Part shown: positions 25,858 through 33,807 of the stretch, one piece after another
How the letters are laid out: each line of letters opens with the position of its first letter
How positions within the stretch are numbered: the first letter of the stretch is position 1
Source: Bacillota bacterium
GTDB lineage: Bacteria > Bacillota > Clostridia > Lachnospirales > Anaerotignaceae
Direction of reading: 5' to 3'
Assembly: GCA_019422105.1 (NCBI GenBank)
Contig: JAHZDZ010000001.1
Coordinates: forward strand, 1 to 64,000
DNA length: 64,000 bases
The notes under the pieces: model-generated
What the model saw: the letters and a program-made list of their open reading frames with translations, nothing else
What the model was told of the DNA's origin: nothing
Databases searched by the model: none
Program-made: the position numbers and the translations under genes

Positions 25858-27465
25858 TTATCGTGGCCCTCCGCCACCGCCGCCTGGCATTCCGCCTCCG
25901 CCCTGCATACCGCCTGACGGCCTGCCGCTTCCCATGCCCCCGCCGGTTACGCTGTCCAAAATAGAGCCTTCCGCCGACTGCTTATTGCCGCTTTGCGCAG
26001 AAGTGCCTGTGGCATAGTCCATAAGACTTGCGCCGTCCTTTACCGTATCGTCGGGACTTGTCATAAACATATCCCCTTCACTCAATCCGCTTATAAGCTC
26101 TACATACATGTCGCTGTAGGTTCCAAGCTCCACCTCTGTCTTTTTCAATGTTCCTCCGTTTTCCACAACAAATACGCAGGTGCTGTCGTCCTCATCCACC
26201 ACAACGGAAGATACCGGAATGTAAGTGACGTCCTTCAAATCTATCACAATTATCTCCATATCAAAGCTGAACCCCGGCTTTACCAGTTCATCGGGATTAT
26301 CCATATGTACCACGATGGGCACCGTCGTTTCCGATCCGCTTATGGTAGAACGGCTTTCCGCTGTAGGCTCTATTTTTGTCACAGTACCTGTATATATTTT
26401 GTCCTCTATGCCGTCTGAGGTCATTTCCACCTTCTGTCCGACCTGTATCTTGGCAATGTCATATTCGGAAACGTAGGCCTCCACATCCAGATTTGTCAAA
26501 TCCGCCACCTTCATCATAACAGTGCTGTCCGTCAGCATTTGCCCCTCCACGGCATTTGACTCAATAACGGTACCCGATATAGGGCTGTAAGTGGCCTCCG
26601 TCAGCTTATCCAGATTATTCTGAGCCGTTTCCACATTCATCTGGGCCGTCTTCACGGTATTTTGCTGCTTGACATAGCTGTTATAGGTTGACTTGTCATT
26701 GAGCTTATTCTGGCCGTTTTCCAGATTCAGCTCCGCCTTCTCCAAAGCCAGCTCCAAAGCTTCAATGGATTGCTCCTTCGATTGAAGATTCTGTTTGGCC
26801 TCGTTTAAAGAGGAAACCGCGTTTTCATATTCCTCCACCGATTTGTCATAGTCCGACTGACTGACGCCTCCAATAGTCAAAAGCTCCTCATTGTTTTCCA
26901 TATCCGTTTGAGCATTTTTTAAGGCAGTTTCCGCCTGATTCGTCTTTGTTTTATAGGTTTCAATCTCTGCCTTGGCATCATCCAGACTCTTTTGAGCGGA
27001 CACTACCTGACTTTTCAAGTCTATAAGCTCCGTGCCGCTTGCAGGCTCAGAGAGTTCATTCAGGGCAATTTGTGCATTTTGCAGACTGATTTTTGCTTCC
27101 GCCAGCTTATTTTCCAGCTCCATTTTTGTATCCGCAATATCATAAGTAACCAGAAGCTGGCCTTCCTCCACTTTGTCGCCCACTTCCGCATAAACCTTGT
27201 CAACCTCCTGGGACAGCTCAATAAAAATAGAGTATTCATCCGCCGCTACGGTTGTTCCGTCCGCGGATACCCTCTGGTCAAGGCTTCCCCTCTCTACCCC
27301 TGATGTGGAAGGCGGTACCGTCACCTCCTTAGGTGTGCCGCCAAATGTTCTGGCGGTAACAATAAACCCACAGACAGCCACAACAAGTACACCGCCCGTC
27401 AAAAAAATAGTTTTTCTGCTGATTTTCCCCTTCCATTTCTCCATATCGAAATTTACCTTACGCAC
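25858..27465 (-). CDS. Efflux adaptor protein (MacA/HlyD family)
   Basis: A 535-aa membrane-fusion protein that links the ABC exporter to the outside. An N-terminal TM is near residues 15-35. The biotinyl-lipoyl half motif (VGDKVEEGQLLVTYDIADTK) is followed by a long coiled-coil hairpin (about 100-270) and the second lipoyl half (TYSPISGTVIESNAVEGQ). Beta-barrel and membrane-proximal domains follow. The last 35 residues are almost all Gly, Pro, Met and Arg. GTG 27465 is preferred, 8 nt after GAGGAG; the GTG 9 nt earlier touches the SD. It heads the six-gene operon. Confidence 0.9.
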   Translation of the reverse strand: MRKVNFDMEKWKGKISRKTIFLTGGVLVVAVCGFIVTARTFGGTPKEVTVPPSTSGVERGSLDQRVSADGTTVAADEYSIFIELSQEVDKVYAEVGDKVEEGQLLVTYDIADTKMELENKLAEAKISLQNAQIALNELSEPASGTELIDLKSQVVSAQKSLDDAKAEIETYKTKTNQAETALKNAQTDMENNEELLTIGGVSQSDYDKSVEEYENAVSSLNEAKQNLQSKEQSIEALELALEKAELNLENGQNKLNDKSTYNSYVKQQNTVKTAQMNVETAQNNLDKLTEATYSPISGTVIESNAVEGQMLTDSTVMMKVADLTNLDVEAYVSEYDIAKIQVGQKVEMTSDGIEDKIYTGTVTKIEPTAESRSTISGSETTVPIVVHMDNPDELVKPGFSFDMEIIVIDLKDVTYIPVSSVVVDEDDSTCVFVVENGGTLKKTEVELGTYSDMYVELISGLSEGDMFMTSPDDTVKDGASLMDYATGTSAQSGNKQSAEGSILDSVTGGGMGSGRPSGGMQGGGGMPGGGGGGPR

Positions 27466-27545
27466 AGCATTCACTCCTCAATCCATTTTCTTTGCTATTG
27501 ACAATAACAGTATAGGAAAGTCCTCTTAAAATGCTATTTGCCAAT

Positions 27546-27567
27546 CATTAAAAAAACATTAGAAAAA
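27546..27567. promoter_or_regulatory. 11-bp-period direct repeat upstream of the efflux operon
   Basis: CATTAAAAAAA (27546-27556) is followed directly by CATTAGAAAAA (27557-27567) in the divergent region between the adaptor gene and the lipoprotein gene. One-helical-turn direct repeats are typical of OmpR-family binding sites. Likely bound by the operon's own response regulator. Confidence 0.5.
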
Positions 27568-27587
27568 AACAATGGAAAAGGTTCGAT

Positions 27588-27616
27588 TTGCATGTGAGAC
27601 GGGTTTGTTATATAAT
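27588..27616 (+). promoter_or_regulatory. Promoter of the lipoprotein gene
   Basis: -35 TTGCAT (27588-27593) and -10 TATAAT (27611-27616) have a 17-bp spacer, about 50 bp before the ribosome site. Confidence 0.72.
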
Positions 27617-27675
27617 AAGGCGCATGTCAGAGAAATTTGCCTGAAAATTATATTATGCTTGGAGGTATTATTGCA

Positions 27676-28680
27676 ATGAAAAAAATACTGTCTATCGTTA
27701 TCGCAGCAGTACTGTGCCTAGGACTTTTCAGCGGCTGCAACGCCAAAAAGGAAGAGGCCGATGACGGCAGAACCATTACCTACCCTGAAATCGGCCTTAG
27801 CTTCCGCGCACCGGACAGCTGGAAGGAATACGAGGATACCAACCTGTACGCTGTGACAACGCAGGGCGATGGATATATCGCCAAAGTTAAATACAGCTTC
27901 ATTTCAGCAGAGGATAAGGCGGCCTTGGAGGACGGATCTGCTGATTTTGATCTGGAGGACGCATTAAAGGCAATCTGTGAATTTGTAGTTCTGGAAAAAG
28001 AAAACCTGGAAACTGTCGGCGTACAAAATCTTTTTTCTTCCTATTCCTCCGCCGAAGAAATCGGGAGCCATGAGAATGATATATACTACCTGCTCTCCGG
28101 CGCCTCCCCCAATCTGGACGGCCTCTCCGATGAGGACAGAAATGCGTATCAGACAATGGCTGACTCCGTTAGTGATATGAAAGCCACTGTCTCCGTTACG
28201 GGCGTAAACAGGGAAGCTTTGGAGGAAGCTGTGTACGGAGACGGAAATACCATAACTTTTATGACAAAAACATTGAAGGACGAGGACATAGACTCAACCG
28301 TCTTTGCCCCCTATGAGGTTACCATGATTAATTTCGGCGCAACCTATGCAGCCGATGAAAGTCCAGTGCTGGAAGAATTGAAAAAAAAGCTGGCGGATTA
28401 CCCTGAGGTAAATTTAATTGCCGCCTATATCGATACGCCGGAAAACACGGCAAACCAGAAGGGACTTGAGATGCGCAATTCCGCCGGCGCAACCTTCCAA
28501 ACGCTTGTGCTTGACGCTTCTCTTGCTCAATGGGTCACATCGAACCTGGAAGGCGTGCCAACCACCATATTTGTCAATAAGGACGGCGATATCATAGGCA
28601 ACCAGATACAGGGAGCCCAAACGGCTGAGGACTATATGTCTAAAATACAGGATGCACTAACAATTGTGAGAAACAGTTAA
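27676..28680 (+). CDS. Lipoprotein with thioredoxin-like domain lacking CxxC
   Basis: A 334-aa exported lipoprotein. MKKILSIVIAAVLCLG precedes the lipobox LFSGC, and the acylated Cys is near residue 20. The first part (about 35-190) is an unrecognised domain starting TYPEIGLSFRAPDSWKEY. The C-terminal 130 residues resemble TlpA/ResA-type thioredoxin folds (VTMINFGATYAADES, then GVPTTIFVNKDGDIIG). The active-site position reads ATYAADES where a WCxxC pair is expected, so redox activity should be absent. GGAGG precedes ATG 27676. It is divergent from the efflux operon and has its own promoter and terminator. Confidence 0.75.
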   Translation: MKKILSIVIAAVLCLGLFSGCNAKKEEADDGRTITYPEIGLSFRAPDSWKEYEDTNLYAVTTQGDGYIAKVKYSFISAEDKAALEDGSADFDLEDALKAICEFVVLEKENLETVGVQNLFSSYSSAEEIGSHENDIYYLLSGASPNLDGLSDEDRNAYQTMADSVSDMKATVSVTGVNREALEEAVYGDGNTITFMTKTLKDEDIDSTVFAPYEVTMINFGATYAADESPVLEELKKKLADYPEVNLIAAYIDTPENTANQKGLEMRNSAGATFQTLVLDASLAQWVTSNLEGVPTTIFVNKDGDIIGNQIQGAQTAEDYMSKIQDALTIVRNS

Positions 28681-28693
28681 AAAAGCTTTAATG

Positions 28694-28740
28694 AAACAAA
28701 GGCAGAATCAGATTTACCTGATTCCGCCTTTGTTTTTCTT
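28694..28740 (+). terminator. Intrinsic terminator of the lipoprotein gene
   Basis: ACAAAGGC-GAATCAG pairs with CTGATTC-GCCTTTGT (28695-28733) around one mismatch, followed by a TTTTTCTTT tract. Confidence 0.85.
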
Positions 28741-28861
28741 TCCCTATGGCACATTTCCCGCATTTTCAGCTTCATTTTAAAGGGCACAAATCCATTGCCC
28801 TCCTGCCGCCCGCATTTTTTTGCCGTCCTCTCTCCGGCCTTGAAAAAAGGCTCTTTCCCTT

Positions 28862-29602
28862 TTAAAGCCCCTCCAAAAGATAACGGAGCATGGTCTGATA
28901 ATGGTTTAAAAAATCACGGGTCAGGGTATAGTGCTCCGTCTTTTCATATTCAGTTAGATGAAACCCTTCTTCATTAATTACATATATTTCCGCCCCCGGC
29001 AGACTCATGAGTATGGGAGAGTGGGTGGCAATCACAAATTGGGATCCCGCCTTTGCCAATTCATATATTCTCGCCAGCAAGGTCATCTGTCCTGACGGCG
29101 ACAGGGCGGACTCAGGTTCATCTAAAATATAAAGTCCCTCTCCCCCAAAACGGTTCATTATCAATGACAAAAAGCTTTCCCCGTGAGATTGGCTGTGAAG
29201 GGATTTCCCTCCATAGGCATACTGCAAGGGTACTATCTCATCCAGCTTATCTATTTCCGTAGCCAGATTATAAAAGCTTTCCGCTCTGAGGAAAAAACCA
29301 TCTTTCGGCGCATGAATTCCCTTGGATACTTTAATATATTGGAAAAAGGGAGAATGGGTTTCACAGGATGCAAAATTAAAGTTTCTGGATCCGCCCTCCG
29401 CATTGAATCCCATATTGACGGCAATCGCCTCCAAAAGGGTCGATTTGCCGCAGCCATTTTCCCCTGCAAAAAAGGTGATATTGCTTTTAAAATTCAGTTC
29501 CTTCAAATTTTTCACCACTGGAAGCGAAAATATATAGTTGTCTCCCTCCCATAAGCAGTCATCTTTCTTTTTAATTCTGCACAAAAACAAATCGCTGAAC
29601 AA
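28862..29602 (-). CDS. AAA-family ATPase (SMC/ABC-like AAA_21)
   Basis: A 246-aa soluble ATPase of the stand-alone ABC/SMC-type group. It has Walker A GENGCGKST (about residues 48-56), a Q-loop region, the signature-like SHGESFLSL, Walker B LYILDEPESALSP and the H-loop ATHSPIL. There is no membrane partner nearby. The start is TTG 29602, with GGGAGG about 9 nt upstream. A strong promoter lies at 29660-29688. Relatives are annotated only as predicted ATPases; the function is unknown, and a nuclease or toxin partner is not adjacent. Confidence 0.85.
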   Translation of the reverse strand: MFSDLFLCRIKKKDDCLWEGDNYIFSLPVVKNLKELNFKSNITFFAGENGCGKSTLLEAIAVNMGFNAEGGSRNFNFASCETHSPFFQYIKVSKGIHAPKDGFFLRAESFYNLATEIDKLDEIVPLQYAYGGKSLHSQSHGESFLSLIMNRFGGEGLYILDEPESALSPSGQMTLLARIYELAKAGSQFVIATHSPILMSLPGAEIYVINEEGFHLTEYEKTEHYTLTRDFLNHYQTMLRYLLEGL

Positions 29603-29659
29603 CGAAAAAACCTCCCTTTTTCGTCTTATACAAAAACGTTTCCTTTACCGCATTCTTAT

Positions 29660-29688
29660 ATTATAAAGATTCTCTTCACAAAAAGCAA
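29660..29688 (-). promoter_or_regulatory. Promoter of the AAA ATPase gene
   Basis: On the minus strand, -35 TTGCTT (29683-29688) and -10 TATAAT (29660-29665) have a 17-bp spacer. The stretch 29690-30030 is very AT-rich and holds no gene I can support. Confidence 0.68.
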
Positions 29689-30031
29689 AAAATATATTTT
29701 ATCTGTTAATAATAATTATCAGTCACTTTATCTAAGAAAAGCATCACATATCATTATATTTAATAGCCAAAGGAAACCATTATTTGCATCTTATTTCTAT
29801 ATATTTCGTATACTGAAAATCCATATTTCAGCGAAAAACAAGTGTCTCCCCCACAAAGCATAACGTATACACAATACAAGGCAGAAGCACAGCAGAACAA
29901 TTTTAATAAAGCCACATTTATTTTCATCTAAAAAACGCACAATTACAGATATTATTTGTTAATATTTTATCAATTTGTATTAGTGCAGTGCATTATAACG
30001 TTCTCTCGTTTTTTTGTGTATCATATCCATT

Positions 30032-30047
30032 ATGCGATATATTGGTA
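30032..30047. promoter_or_regulatory. Operator-like box 1 (GCGATATAT)
   Basis: ATGCGATATATTGGTA keeps the left half of the palindrome seen at 30158-30173. It lies upstream of the promoter at 30101-30129, 126 bp (12 helical turns) from box 2. Confidence 0.45.
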
Positions 30048-30100
30048 AATATAGACAAAAAACTGTCTCAATTATTTACTATCGATTCGCAGTTTTTGAG

Positions 30101-30129
30101 TTGACTTTTATATTCTGTAATGATAATCT
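30101..30129 (+). promoter_or_regulatory. Promoter of the DUF5058-M20 operon
   Basis: -35 TTGACT (30101-30106) and -10 TAATCT (30124-30129) have a 17-bp spacer. Transcription would start near 30136, giving a leader of about 290 nt before the first gene. Confidence 0.5.
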
Positions 30130-30157
30130 AAATTCATAAAAAAATTCGGTATATCAA

Positions 30158-30173
30158 ATGCAATATATCGCAT
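30158..30173. promoter_or_regulatory. Operator-like box 2 (near-perfect palindrome)
   Basis: ATGCAATATATCGCAT is a 16-bp palindrome with one mismatch, just downstream of the predicted transcription start. It is the best of three related boxes. Confidence 0.55.
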
Positions 30174-30200
30174 TTAACATTTGTTTCCTTTTATCAGGGT

Positions 30201-30216
30201 GTGCGATATATTACAC
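30201..30216. promoter_or_regulatory. Operator-like box 3
   Basis: GTGCGATATATTACAC shares GCGATATAT with box 1 and is itself an imperfect palindrome (GTG/CAC ends). It lies 43 bp from box 2, about four helical turns. Confidence 0.5.
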
Positions 30217-30426
30217 ATTATCTCACAATTAACGACACAAGCTTTCATTCCTTTCAGTTACATATCAAAAATATACCGAAAAGAATTTATATTATTGTAA
30301 CCAAGTAAATAATAGGCAAGGAGGCGAATTAGGAATCAATCTGACAGCAATCATATTGTAATAATGAGTCAAAAAGGGAATAGGTCACAAAAAATGAAAT
30401 TATAAATAAATTTGGAGGGATTTTGA

Positions 30427-31128
30427 ATGAACGAAGAACTTATGAAAATTGCAAACTCCCCTGTGGTGTGGGTAATGTGTTCCGTAGTTGTCATTGTCGC
30501 GATTGCACAGTCTGTGCTTTACACTAAAATATCGCAGAAAGCAGCAAAAGAAATAAACATGCCTCAGGAAACCTGTAAAAGAGCTTTTAAAAGCGGCCTG
30601 ATAACGGCAATCGGCCCCAGTATCGGAATTTTCGTTGTCATGGTTGGTATGATGGCAGTCATCGGCGGCCCCCTGAGCTGGCAGAGGCTTTCCGTTATCG
30701 GCTCTGCTCCGCTGGAGCTGATGAACGCTCAGATTGGCGCAGAGGTCGCAGGTGTTACTTTCGGCGGTCCCGATTACAACCTTCACGCATTGATGCTTTC
30801 CTGGATGACACTTGCTCTTGGCACACAGGGATGGATTTGGTTCGTTATACTCTTTGGAAACAAGCTTGGAAAGGTACGTAAAAAAATAGGCGGAAACGAT
30901 TCCAAATGGCTGATTGCCCTGTCAACCGCGGCTATGATTGGTGTTTTCGGAAAATTGAGCACAGATAAAATGGTACTTGGCGGCGGAGAATTAATCGCTT
31001 CTATCGCTGGACTCTTAATTATGGTAGTTATCAATAAGTTTATCGCATCCAAGCTTCCAATCGTGAAGGAATATGCCGTTGGCATCGCTATGATTGGCGC
31101 TATGGTTATCGCAAGCGTTATGGTCTGA
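30427..31128 (+). CDS. DUF5058 family membrane protein
   Basis: A 233-aa polytopic membrane protein, first gene of a three-gene operon. Five or six hydrophobic helices are visible. The recognisable family segments are KSGLITAIGPSIGIFVVMVG and GPLSWQRLSVIGSAP in the first half and a TLALGTQGWIWF helix in the second. GGAGGG precedes the ATG. It is followed by a second membrane protein and an M20 amidohydrolase. That arrangement suggests a two-component small-molecule carrier that imports an N-acyl or peptide-like compound for hydrolysis. DUF5058 has no proven function. Confidence 0.8.
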   Translation: MNEELMKIANSPVVWVMCSVVVIVAIAQSVLYTKISQKAAKEINMPQETCKRAFKSGLITAIGPSIGIFVVMVGMMAVIGGPLSWQRLSVIGSAPLELMNAQIGAEVAGVTFGGPDYNLHALMLSWMTLALGTQGWIWFVILFGNKLGKVRKKIGGNDSKWLIALSTAAMIGVFGKLSTDKMVLGGGELIASIAGLLIMVVINKFIASKLPIVKEYAVGIAMIGAMVIASVMV

Positions 31129-31158
31129 TTAAAATAGAAAAGAAAGAGGTGTTTTCCT

Positions 31159-31869
31159 ATGAATGAAGAAATGAAAAGCACAGCTATGAGCGATGAGGAA
31201 TATGCAAAAATATGGGATAAACCCATTGTCAGAATCGGTGTTATCACTATGATACTTGCATCTGTCACAGCTTTTTTGCCGGTTATCTATCTCTGTATCA
31301 GCCAGGGCATTGTCCCTGACATCGGTGAAGTTATGAAATGCTGGGCCCTTTCCGCAGCAGCTTGGGGCGCGTTGTATGTTGTCGAGCCTATCACCTACTA
31401 TACCGTAGTCGGACTCTCCGGCACTTACGTAGCGTTCCTTACGGGCAATCTTGCAAACCTTCGTATCCCCTGCGCCGCTACTGCCCTTGAGGTGACAGGA
31501 ATTGAGCCGGGAACAAGAGAGGGCGAAATTGTTTCCACTCTCGGCATAACAGGCTCCGCTATCACCAGTATATTCTTTACCACACTGGCCGCTTTTGTAG
31601 GTGCACAGCTTCTGGCAATATTGCCTGAGGTTGTTGTGACAGCCTTTAGCAATTATACTGTACCCGCAATATTTGGTGCAGTTCTTGGACAATACGCTTT
31701 AAAGGAACCAAAAATCTGCCTTTTCAGTATTGCCCTGGCTTTAATCTTCCACTATGTATTACTGGTTCCATCCTATATTGCAATGCTTGCCTGCGTAGTG
31801 CTGTCTATTCTGTTCTCAAGACTTCTGTACAACCAGCAGAAGAAAAAAGGGAACAACGTAACAGCCTGA
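31159..31869 (+). CDS. Membrane protein, partner of the DUF5058 protein
   Basis: A 236-aa protein with about six hydrophobic helices and a short cytoplasmic N terminus. Segments such as GEIVSTLGITGSAITSIFF and FSNYTVPAIFGAVLGQYAL look like carrier helices with Gly/Ser-rich breaks. AGAGGTG precedes the ATG. The gene follows the DUF5058 gene by 30 bp on the same transcript. I recognise no named family. Equal size and pairing suggest the two proteins form a heteromeric transporter. Confidence 0.78.
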   Translation: MNEEMKSTAMSDEEYAKIWDKPIVRIGVITMILASVTAFLPVIYLCISQGIVPDIGEVMKCWALSAAAWGALYVVEPITYYTVVGLSGTYVAFLTGNLANLRIPCAATALEVTGIEPGTREGEIVSTLGITGSAITSIFFTTLAAFVGAQLLAILPEVVVTAFSNYTVPAIFGAVLGQYALKEPKICLFSIALALIFHYVLLVPSYIAMLACVVLSILFSRLLYNQQKKKGNNVTA

Positions 31870-31891
31870 GAATAGCCGCAGGATAACTGGC

Positions 31892-31951
31892 AGAATGGTT
31901 CTTTGAACCATTCTTCTATAAAAAATATAAACCCGCAGCCCTTTTGGGCTG
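31892..31951 (+). other. Two intercistronic hairpins
   Basis: AGAATGGTTC/GAACCATTCT (31892-31914) and CAGCCC/GGGCTG (31936-31951) lie between the second membrane protein and the hydrolase gene. Neither has a U-tract. They may stabilise or attenuate the mRNA and set different levels of transporter and enzyme. Confidence 0.5.
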
Positions 31952-31999
31952 TGAAACATATAATTTTACTAAACCTATCAATAGAAAGAAGGATAAAAA

Positions 32000-33205
32000 A
32001 TGAGTTCAATTGCTGAGCAGTGCAAAGAAGCATCAGGCTATATTATTGAGACGAGAAGAAGACTCCATCAAATTCCGGAGCTGGGCATTCATGTTCCCAA
32101 AACACAGGATTTAATCTGTGCTGAACTTGATAAAATGGGAATCCCATATAAAAGAAATACTGCAGAGTTAAACGGTGTTGTGGACAGCGGCGTTGTGGCG
32201 TTAATCGAAGGAAAAAATACAGATAAGGTAATGGCCCTTCGCGCTGATATTGACGCTCTTCCCGTAACAGAAAAAACGGGCTTTCCCTTTGCCTCCACCC
32301 ATGAAAACCAAATGCATGCATGCGGTCACGATACCCATACGGCCATGCTTCTTGGCGCTGCAAAGGTTTTAAATGATAATAAAGATCAATTAAACGGCTC
32401 TGTAAAATTGTTCTTCCAGTCCGGTGAGGAGGTTATTACCGGCGCTAAAATGCTGCTGGAAGGCGGCTGTATGGACAATCCGAAAGTAACCGCATGCTTT
32501 GGTATGCACAGCTGGCCATTAGACCCCAACAAATATAAACCGGGTGAGGCTATCGTTATTCCCGGCTGCATGATGGCATCCGGCAACCGTTTTACAATTA
32601 AAGTAAGAGGCGTTGGCTGCCACGGCTCCTCCCCTCATCTTGGTATCGACCCGATTGTTGCAGGCTCCTACCTGATAGCGGCGCTTCAGGAAATTTCCTC
32701 CCGCGAGGTATTTGCCGGCGAGCCAAAGGTACTTTCTATCTGCCAGTTCCACGCGGGCACCTTCTGGAATGTCATTCCCGATGAGGTATGGATGGAGGGA
32801 ACACTGCGCACCACTTCCGTTGAGACAAGAGCTTACTACATAAAGAGAATTGAGGAAATTGCCAAAGGCATCAGCTCCACCTTCCGCTGTGAATGCGTGG
32901 TTGACTGGGTTGACGGAACACCACCTGTTATGAACGACCCTGAAATTACAAAGATAGTTGCAGGCGCGGCAAAGAAGGTTCTGGGAGAAGAACTGGTATG
33001 CGAAGAGTTCAGTGCAGATATGGCAAATGAGGATTTCGCCTACTTCCAGGAAAGAGTACCCGGCACATTTATATTCCTTAACATTACCAACAAAGAAAAG
33101 GATAACTTTATTCCTCTTCACAGTGCAGTATTCAATCCTGATGAAGAAGTGCTCTGGCACGGTACAGCTATCCACGTACAGACAGCATTGGATTACCTCT
33201 CATAA
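32000..33205 (+). CDS. M20 family amidohydrolase (IAA-amino-acid hydrolase type)
   Basis: A 401-aa metal-dependent hydrolase of N-acylated amino acids, peptides or related amides. Visible motifs are RRRLHQIPELG at the N terminus, RADIDALPV, the metal site CGHDTHTAML, the catalytic SGEEV, CHGSSPHLGIDP in the dimerisation domain and FSADMANEDFAYF near the C terminus. The ribosome site is GAAGGA. As last gene of the operon it presumably hydrolyses the compound taken up by the two membrane proteins. The substrate is not readable from sequence. Confidence 0.9.
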   Translation: MSSIAEQCKEASGYIIETRRRLHQIPELGIHVPKTQDLICAELDKMGIPYKRNTAELNGVVDSGVVALIEGKNTDKVMALRADIDALPVTEKTGFPFASTHENQMHACGHDTHTAMLLGAAKVLNDNKDQLNGSVKLFFQSGEEVITGAKMLLEGGCMDNPKVTACFGMHSWPLDPNKYKPGEAIVIPGCMMASGNRFTIKVRGVGCHGSSPHLGIDPIVAGSYLIAALQEISSREVFAGEPKVLSICQFHAGTFWNVIPDEVWMEGTLRTTSVETRAYYIKRIEEIAKGISSTFRCECVVDWVDGTPPVMNDPEITKIVAGAAKKVLGEELVCEEFSADMANEDFAYFQERVPGTFIFLNITNKEKDNFIPLHSAVFNPDEEVLWHGTAIHVQTALDYLS

Positions 33206-33225
33206 TCCTTTACTTCAAACCCAAA

Positions 33226-33263
33226 AGAAGAGGAGGCTCCCCCAAACGGAAGCCTCCTCTTCT
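33226..33263 (+). terminator. Strong hairpin after the M20 gene
   Basis: A 13-bp perfect stem, AGAAGAGGAGGCT (33226-33238) with AGCCTCCTCTTCT (33251-33263). The U-tract is short on the plus strand and CTTCTTTT on the minus strand. Probably terminates the DUF5058-M20 operon. Confidence 0.65.
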
Positions 33264-33464
33264 GCGTATAAAAAAACCTGAGTTTATCTCATACCCTCTC
33301 ACCCATCAAAAAAATCAAGACAAAAATAACGGATAACCTGGTACCTGCGCAGCTTCTATCGTTGGCTAACCTTTTTCACTGTAAAAAATCTGTGACACAA
33401 TGCCCCGAATGGAATCTCCACTGTGATCTGGCGGCAAGCAGTTCCAAAGAAAAGGAGTAAGTAA

Positions 33465-33766
33465 AAAGCCGCATTACTCTGGCAATTGTATCCATCACCC
33501 GTGGTGTCAGAAATAGATACGGCGGGTAAAGACGTTTTCCCCAAAAAGGAAATATCATATAAGGTTGAAGCTTGGTTATCTGATGCCTTCCCCTCAAATA
33601 AGATTTGCGGGAGACCCCGGAGAAAAAAGAGCTTCATGTAACGCTCGCAGGCAAAGAATATGACACGCAGCGGTTAAATTCCGACCACTATAATAGGGTT
33701 TTGCACAGCAAAATGCAGACTATGATTATAGAAAAACCGTCGAGACATATTTTTTTATTCCTCTGA
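33465..33766 (+). pseudogene. Possible decayed coding remnant (two frames joined at an A6 run)
   Basis: No start codon or ribosome site. From 33465 one frame is open for 58 codons, including VVSEIDTAGKDVFPKKEISY and AWLSDAFPSNKICGRPRRKK. A -1 shift at AAAAAA (33623-33628) continues as ELHVTLAGKEYDTQRLNSDH and onward to a stop at 33764. The composition looks protein-like, but I recognise no family. It may be the relic of a gene lost between the M20 operon and the CorC gene. 33264-33464 shows nothing clear. Confidence 0.3.
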
Positions 33767-33773
33767 CTGATTT

Positions 33774-33801
33774 AAAAAAAGGCGCCGGTAAAATCGGCGC
33801 C
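33774..33801 (-). terminator. Intrinsic terminator of the CorC gene
   Basis: On the minus strand GGCGCCG/CGGCGCC (33781-33801) is followed by seven T, 7 bp beyond the stop codon. Confidence 0.92.
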
Positions 33802-33807
33802 CCTCCA

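Noticed and set aside
31129..31692. Minus-strand frame of 187 codons
   Set aside because: It lies antisense to the second membrane protein, is Cys/Ser/His-rich without domains, and has no SD.
32519..33175. Minus-strand frame of 218 codons
   Set aside because: It is antisense to the M20 hydrolase, which has complete motifs; the frame is a by-product of codon bias.
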